A stretch of DNA of 8,741 nucleotides from Candidatus Bathyarchaeota archaeon (GTDB lineage: Archaea > Thermoproteota > Bathyarchaeia > Bathyarchaeales > Bathyarchaeaceae): the NCBI GenBank assembly GCA_014859755.1, contig JACUTO010000057.1:1-8741 (forward strand), read 5' to 3'. The position numbers and the translations under genes are program-made. This document shows, in pieces, positions 4,997-8,741 of this stretch (its first letter is position 1; every line of letters starts with the position of its first letter). The notes below the pieces were generated by a model. It had not been told where the DNA came from. It did no database searches and was given only the letters and a program-made list of their open reading frames with translations.

Positions 4997-5746
4997 ATGG
5001 TCTGCGAAGTTCGAGTATACGAGAAACCTGCCTTAACAGATCCTGTCTTGATCGAAGGGTTACCGGGCATCGGATTCGTTGCAAACATCGTAGCGTTACA
5101 CCTTATCCAAGAGTTGAAAGCAAAATTGTTCGCAGAAATTCGTTCCTCTTTTTTCCAAGACCTTGCCATAACCGCGGAGAATGGAAAAACACACTTTCCA
5201 ATCAACCAACTCTATTACCATAAAGGAAAAGATGGCGAACGTGACCTTATCATTCTCTATGGCAACACACAAGCCTTGACAACAGTTGGACAGTACGAAT
5301 TGTGTGGGCGCATCATAGACGTTGCCGAACAGCCGGGATGCCGATACATCATGACCCTCGGCGGCTTGAAACGGGAAGCAAAGGTCGAAAAGCCAGAGCT
5401 CTATTGTGCAGCGTCAGACAGCGAAACTCTACAGGACGCTTTAGGTCTCGGCGCCAAAATCATCGGTGGACAAATCTTTGGTGTGGCTGGACTCCTAGTC
5501 GGATTGGGTAGACTACGGGGCATGAGGGGTTTTTGTCTTCTAGCCGAAACTCCAGGCTTATACCCGGATGCGGTGGCTGCGCGGGAGGTCTTGAAAGCTG
5601 TTTGCAGAATGTTGCATCTAAAAGTGAATTTGGGTAGGTTAAACAAGGCTGCGAAAGCAACAAATGACATACTGAAATCTTTCGGCATAGTTTCTCCTTC
5701 GATAGAAAAAAGAAAACGGGAACCTGAATTTCGTTGGCTTATTTAG
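4997..5746 (+). CDS. PAC2-family protein, proteasome assembly chaperone homologue
   Basis: This is the only clear plus-strand gene, with 249 residues. The N-terminal pattern VLIEGLPGIGFVANIVALHLI (17-37), FFQDLAI (52-58), RDLIILYGNTQ (82-92), YIMTLGGL (117-124), KIIGGQIFGVAGLLVGLGRLRGMRGFCLLAETPG (154-187) and YPDAVAAREVLKAV (189-202) are typical of archaeal PAC2 proteins such as PbaA and PbaB. Archaeal PAC2 proteins bind the 20S proteasome, and PbaB acts as an ATP-independent activator through a C-terminal HbYX-type tail. The last residues here are R-W-L-I, with Leu where HbYX has Tyr, so docking by that route is uncertain. The start at 4997 has only a weak purine-rich AAGGTTAGAGA upstream. 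It overlaps the Sm-like gene tail-to-tail by 8 bp. Confidence 0.88.
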   Translation: MVCEVRVYEKPALTDPVLIEGLPGIGFVANIVALHLIQELKAKLFAEIRSSFFQDLAITAENGKTHFPINQLYYHKGKDGERDLIILYGNTQALTTVGQYELCGRIIDVAEQPGCRYIMTLGGLKREAKVEKPELYCAASDSETLQDALGLGAKIIGGQIFGVAGLLVGLGRLRGMRGFCLLAETPGLYPDAVAAREVLKAVCRMLHLKVNLGRLNKAAKATNDILKSFGIVSPSIEKRKREPEFRWLI

Positions 5747-6158
5747 ATCCGGCTTCTTTGACGAACAAATCGTAGACTTTTTGAACTCGCTCGGCTGCTG
5801 GACCTGCCCCTTCCACCACACCTTTCTCAGTGACCTTAACCTTGTCCATAACCCAGATGAAACCTTTATCTTCGTAGAGCCTAACCATGGTTGGAAACAC
5901 CTTATCAAGACGTTCAGACAAAGACTTCAAGTCAAAGGGCTTTTCCACTGTGAAAATTTGGGCGATGGTGCTGCCATTCAAAAACACCCTGTGTAGGTAC
6001 GTGCCTTTATCATCTTTTGCCTCAGACAAACAGAGGCTCAGCGTCTCCGGGTCTATACCAGCTAAGGTTCCGCTGTATTTTTTGCCATCCATCGTAACGA
6101 CCATGACCATTTTATCGAGCAGTGCCGCTATCTCTCCAAAAAATTTCCTTTTAGCCAT
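5739..6158 (-). CDS. Archaeal Sm-like protein with C-terminal domain (SmAP3-like)
   Basis: This 139-residue RNA-binding protein should form an Sm-type ring. The Sm1 part (about 8-44) includes LLDKMVMVVTMDGKKYSGTLAGIDPETLSLCL. The Sm2 part (57-70) is RVFLNGSTIAQIFT, where the usual arginine-glycine of Sm2 reads N61-G62. Residues 74-139 (KPFDLKSLSERLDKVFPTMV to KEAGSK) form an added alpha/beta domain, as in archaeal SmAP3 proteins, so the length matches that class and not the roughly 75-residue SmAP1/2. The ATG at 6158 is preferred, with GGTGAT 9 bases upstream. A TTG at 6164 would add two residues at 3-base spacing. A TATA-like ATAGATAAG near 6203 could give a leader of about 20 bases. The RNA targets cannot be read from sequence. 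Confidence 0.88.
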   Translation of the reverse strand: MAKRKFFGEIAALLDKMVMVVTMDGKKYSGTLAGIDPETLSLCLSEAKDDKGTYLHRVFLNGSTIAQIFTVEKPFDLKSLSERLDKVFPTMVRLYEDKGFIWVMDKVKVTEKGVVEGAGPAAERVQKVYDLFVKEAGSK

Positions 6159-6331
6159 CGACAATTTATCACCTTCTCTCTACTCTATTGCAATTAAGAA
6201 CTTATCTATTTCGAAAGAAATCGAGTAAACTCGTGACTCCTATCGGTGCATAGCGACGAGGGCGTCGTAAAAGCGTCGCCGAATGGAATATAGAAGAATT
6301 TTCTAGAACAATCGTGAATAAGTTCCTGTTC
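6159..6331. other. Hairpin-rich spacer between the glmU-like and Sm-like genes
   Basis: This 173-bp spacer has three adjacent inverted repeats. ATTTC-GAAA-GAAAT (6208-6221) has a GNRA loop if read on the plus strand. CGAGT-AA-ACTCG spans 6222-6233. CGACG-AGGG-CGTCG spans 6254-6267. A second GCGTCG copy (6273-6278) lets GCGACG at 6253-6258 pair with CGTCGC at 6274-6279 instead, giving two exclusive structures. No T-rich run of five or more follows on the minus strand. It may combine the end of the glmU transcript with the Sm-like gene promoter. No RNA family is recognised. Confidence 0.45.
6168..6173 (-). promoter_or_regulatory. GGTGAT ribosome site of the Sm-like gene
   Basis: The minus strand reads AAGGTGATAAATTGTCGATG. 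GGTGAT matches the 16S tail. The distance is 9 bases to ATG and 3 to TTG, which favours the ATG. The glmU-like gene uses the same hexamer at only 3 bases from its start, so the TTG cannot be excluded. Confidence 0.6.
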
Positions 6332-7666
6332 TCACTTTTCGTATTTCATTAACCTTTTCATCAGTTGCCGTTTCTTCTCGGAAGAAATTGTTATCCTATT
6401 CTCTGTCACCACGTAACTTTTCTTATCCACGAAAATGATTTTACCCGGTTTAAGATCGTTTTGCAAGTCCACGTTGGGACCGACAATGCTGTGGGGACCA
6501 ATTTTTACGCCTGGTGCAAGACAAGCGTTGATACCTGTTTTGCAGTTGTCACCTACTATGGCGCCTAACTTGTCCGTGCCTGAATCTACCTCCTTTCCCT
6601 CAATTCTCAACTTAACGTTCTTCTCGTCGAATCTGAAGTTCGCGGTTATGGTTCCAGCGCCGAAGAGGCAGTTGTCAGAGATTATTGAATCCCCAATGTA
6701 GTTTATGTGAAACCAGCAATCGTCGCCGATCAGCGAATGTTTTATTTCGGTTGAGAAACCAACGACACAGTTGTTGCCGATGGAAGAGTAATTCCAAACC
6801 AAACTGTTGTTTCCGATGAAACTGTTTGCCCCGATGTAGCAGGGACCTCTTATGCAGGCGCCTTCAAGAATTCTTGTTCCCCGTCGTATCCAAACATTTC
6901 CTTCAACTTGCGTCCTTCCCGAGATTTCCACATCGTCTTCGATGGTCTGTTTCTTTATGCGCGTATCCATCAGATGCTTGTTTATGGTGAAAAGGTCCCA
7001 AGGGTATTTGTAGCCCGCGAAAAATCCGTCGTAGCTGACGGCTCTGACAACATTCTTGTCTCGGATGAATTTCTGTATCGCATCTTCGTATTGGTGGTCT
7101 GAAACCGGAATTCTTTTGTAGTAATCGAAGATTCGTTTGGTCATTATGTAGACGCCGACCACAGCCAGATCGCTTGGTTCCTGACCTCTCGGCGGCTTTT
7201 CAACAAAATCTACTACCTTGTCGTCCTCTACGCGAATTATCCCGAACTTCCATGTTTCTTCAACAGGTTTGCATGAAAGAACTATGTCTGCGCTGCCTTC
7301 CTTGAATTGCTTGATCATCTCCTTTATCAGCGAACTTTCAAAAATGTCGTCAGCGTTGACAACGAAGAAATTTTCTTCCGCCAAACCCTTTGCGGTTTCC
7401 AGAGCGTTCGCCATTCCCAACGCTTCTTTTTGAACCGTGTAATCTATGTTAACTCCGAGCTTGCTGCCATCTGCTAGGTATTCTCTAATTTGCTCTCCGT
7501 TGTGACCTATCACTACAATAAAATCTTTTAAGCCAGCTTTCTTCAGAGTTTCGACGACGTGTTGAATCAGGGGTTTTCCCAAAATCTTGAACATGGGTTT
7601 TGGTTTGTTCACTGCTAAGGGGAAAACCCTTTTTCCTGTTCCGCCGGCAAGTATGACTGTTTGCAC
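6332..7666 (-). CDS. glmU: GlmU-like sugar-1-phosphate nucleotidyltransferase / acetyltransferase
   Basis: This 444-residue bifunctional-type enzyme probably makes UDP-GlcNAc or a related nucleotide sugar. The N-terminal nucleotidyltransferase domain (1 to about 235) has the loop LAGGTGKRVFPLAVNKPKPM (6-25), GHNGEQIREYL (54-64), LGMANALETAK (83-93), VVNADDIF (102-109) with the metal aspartate, FVEKP (154-158) and W223-D224. Residues 245-405 are a left-handed beta-helix with hexapeptide repeats and GAGTITANFRFDEKNVKLR (336-354). H320, Y323, N343, K349 and K352 match in spacing the acetyltransferase residues I recall for Sulfolobus ST0452 (H308, Y311, N331, K337, K340), so both activities are plausible. 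The start is GTG at 7666, immediately after the mutase stop with no gap. Its GGTGAT ribosome site lies inside the mutase end, so translation is probably coupled. Acceptor sugar specificity is inferred. Confidence 0.88.
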   Translation of the reverse strand: MQTVILAGGTGKRVFPLAVNKPKPMFKILGKPLIQHVVETLKKAGLKDFIVVIGHNGEQIREYLADGSKLGVNIDYTVQKEALGMANALETAKGLAEENFFVVNADDIFESSLIKEMIKQFKEGSADIVLSCKPVEETWKFGIIRVEDDKVVDFVEKPPRGQEPSDLAVVGVYIMTKRIFDYYKRIPVSDHQYEDAIQKFIRDKNVVRAVSYDGFFAGYKYPWDLFTINKHLMDTRIKKQTIEDDVEISGRTQVEGNVWIRRGTRILEGACIRGPCYIGANSFIGNNSLVWNYSSIGNNCVVGFSTEIKHSLIGDDCWFHINYIGDSIISDNCLFGAGTITANFRFDEKNVKLRIEGKEVDSGTDKLGAIVGDNCKTGINACLAPGVKIGPHSIVGPNVDLQNDLKPGKIIFVDKKSYVVTENRITISSEKKRQLMKRLMKYEK

Positions 7667-8741
7667 TTAATCACCCTTTAAGACGTGGTTTAATTCTTTT
7701 TTCGCGAATCCGTAGAGTTCCTTAAGTTTTTCTTCTGTCTTTGCTTCGGCGGACACTCTTATGATTGGTTCGGTGTTGGAGGGTCTTAAAAGAACCCAGC
7801 CGTCTTTATCTAGCAGCTTCACTCCATCCATGTCTAAAATCGTTAAGCCATAATTCTTAAACCTAGATCTCAGCTTTTCGATGGCGGCGAATTTTAGGTT
7901 ATCTGGGCACTCAAAGTTTTTCTCGTAGATGGAAGGATACTTTGGCAGGGAATCAACTATTTCTGAGAGTTTCTCGCTGCTTTTGGAAAGTATTTCAGCC
8001 ATCCTTAGCCCAGCAAAAATGGCGTCATCCACTCCGTAGCATTCGGAGAAATAGAAGTGGCTGCTTTTTTCTCCCCCGAACAAAGCGTTTTCCTCGATCA
8101 TCCTGTCCATGATAAAAGTGTGACCAACCCTTTCAACTATTGGAATCCCGCCGAGTTCTTTTACGTATTCTTCAACGGCCATGGAACAACTCAGTTCGTA
8201 AACTATTTTTGCACCTTCACTTTTTTGGAGAACGTCTTTGGCAAAGATCAGCAAAGTCAAGTCACCGGGGATCACGTTTCCTTTTTCATCGACGAAAACC
8301 GCTCTGTCTCCGTCTCCGTCGTATCCTACTCCAAAATCTGCCTTATTTTTCACTACTTCTCTTTTCAATTCACCCAGCGTCTCTTCTTTTGGTTCTGGCA
8401 GATGTGCCGGGAATGTGCCGTCTGGATTTTGGTTTAAGGTCAAAATCTTGCATCCTAACCGGGTGAAGAGAGTCGGAGCGACTAGTCCACAGGTGCCGTT
8501 TGCTGTGTCGGCTACCACTTTCAGCTTTCTTTCAATTTCTATCTTGTTCGCAACAAAGTCCATGTATTCTTGGATTATCTTCTTATAACTTCTTAGTTTA
8601 CCTCTTTTCTTGCCAAGCCTTTCTGAATCGACTTCTTTGGCTATCTGTTTGACTTTCTCCATATCCTTGCCGTAAATACATCCCTTCCGACTAAACGCCT
8701 TAAACCCGTTCCATTCTGGCGGATTATGAGACGCAGTAATC
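7667..8741 (-). CDS. Phosphohexomutase (phosphoglucosamine/phosphomannomutase family), N-terminus beyond the window
   Basis: The enzyme moves phosphate between C6 and C1 of a hexose or hexosamine. The frame stays open through the window edge, and its first complete residues are ITASHNPPEWNGFKAF, the phosphoserine active-site loop, so the gene starts outside. The ATG at 8662 is an internal methionine. In the 357 visible residues: Ser4 of TASHNP, the metal loop DGDGDR (141-146), the sugar-binding loop GGEKSSHFYF (222-231) and the phosphate-binding loop RPSNTEPIIR (319-328). About 90-100 residues of domain 1 are missing compared with the family length of about 450. The sugar loop reads GEKSSH and not the more common GEMSGH or GEQSGH, so substrate is not settled by motif. 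Direct abutment with the glmU-like gene argues for a GlmM role in UDP-GlcNAc synthesis. It belongs to one transcript with glmU. Confidence 0.9.
   Translation of the reverse strand, partial: ITASHNPPEWNGFKAFSRKGCIYGKDMEKVKQIAKEVDSERLGKKRGKLRSYKKIIQEYMDFVANKIEIERKLKVVADTANGTCGLVAPTLFTRLGCKILTLNQNPDGTFPAHLPEPKEETLGELKREVVKNKADFGVGYDGDGDRAVFVDEKGNVIPGDLTLLIFAKDVLQKSEGAKIVYELSCSMAVEEYVKELGGIPIVERVGHTFIMDRMIEENALFGGEKSSHFYFSECYGVDDAIFAGLRMAEILSKSSEKLSEIVDSLPKYPSIYEKNFECPDNLKFAAIEKLRSRFKNYGLTILDMDGVKLLDKDGWVLLRPSNTEPIIRVSAEAKTEEKLKELYGFAKKELNHVLKGD
7670..7675 (-). promoter_or_regulatory. GGTGAT ribosome site within the end of the mutase gene
   Basis: The minus strand reads AAGGGTGAT-TAA-GTG. The last codons of the mutase carry the ribosome site for the glmU-like gene, with the mutase stop TAA as the only spacer. 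This points to translational coupling. Confidence 0.6.

Noticed and set aside
8660..8662. ATG as the start of the phosphohexomutase gene
   Set aside because: The frame is open upstream and encodes TASHNP, the active-site loop, so this methionine is internal.
1..8741. tRNA genes, rRNA genes, CRISPR arrays and transposases
   Set aside because: I looked on both strands for T-arm motifs, regularly spaced repeats and transposase motifs and found none; this was by eye, without a scan tool.

Overview
The window is from an archaeon. The supporting genes are an archaeosine-type tRNA-guanine transglycosylase, an archaeal Sm-like protein with a C-terminal domain, a PAC2-family proteasome assembly chaperone homologue, an archaeal GlmU-like enzyme of the ST0452 type and a PcrB/GGGP-synthase-family protein. 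Several gene starts carry archaeal TATA-like boxes, and the Shine-Dalgarno matches are GGAGG or GGTGAT. Base composition is moderate, somewhat below half GC by eye. A Thermoproteota/Bathyarchaeia-like lineage is my best guess, but this is inference, because no rRNA gene is present.

Layout, left to right. Positions 1-57 are GC-rich and look foreign to what follows. A PcrB/GGGP-synthase-family gene (43-825, minus) is followed by a DUF362 gene (996-2285, minus) and an ICMT/PEMT-type membrane methyltransferase gene (2503-3144, minus). tgtA (3299-4924, minus) is divergent from a PAC2 gene (4997-5746, plus); they share a 72-bp intergenic region with one TATA-like box placed suitably for both. The PAC2 gene overlaps tail-to-tail by 8 bp with an Sm-like gene (5739-6158, minus). 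Upstream of that gene lie a hairpin-rich spacer and a tightly coupled pair: a glmU-like gene (6332-7666, minus) and a phosphohexomutase gene (7667 to the window edge, minus). The mutase continues past the last base, because the in-frame TASHNP active site lies at the very edge.

How the genes fit together. The mutase and GlmU-like enzyme probably act in sequence, from hexosamine-6-phosphate to hexosamine-1-phosphate to UDP-GlcNAc or a related nucleotide sugar. TgtA makes the archaeosine precursor in tRNA. The PAC2 protein points to proteasome assembly or activation, and the Sm-like protein to RNA binding. The left part (PcrB-like, DUF362, ICMT-like) consists of separately spaced genes. A membrane-lipid or prenyl theme is possible but unproven.

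The most unusual signals are not in the genes. (1) A 35/36-bp element ending in T5 on the minus strand follows the stop codons of two consecutive genes. (2) Five pure alternating GC tracts of 7-10 bp lie in the first 2.45 kb, four of them in intergenic DNA on both sides of the DUF362 gene, and I saw none of that length later. (3) The first 47 bases read as codons with all-G/C third positions, which suggests a chimeric join. I do not see a clear, complete, previously undescribed system in this window.
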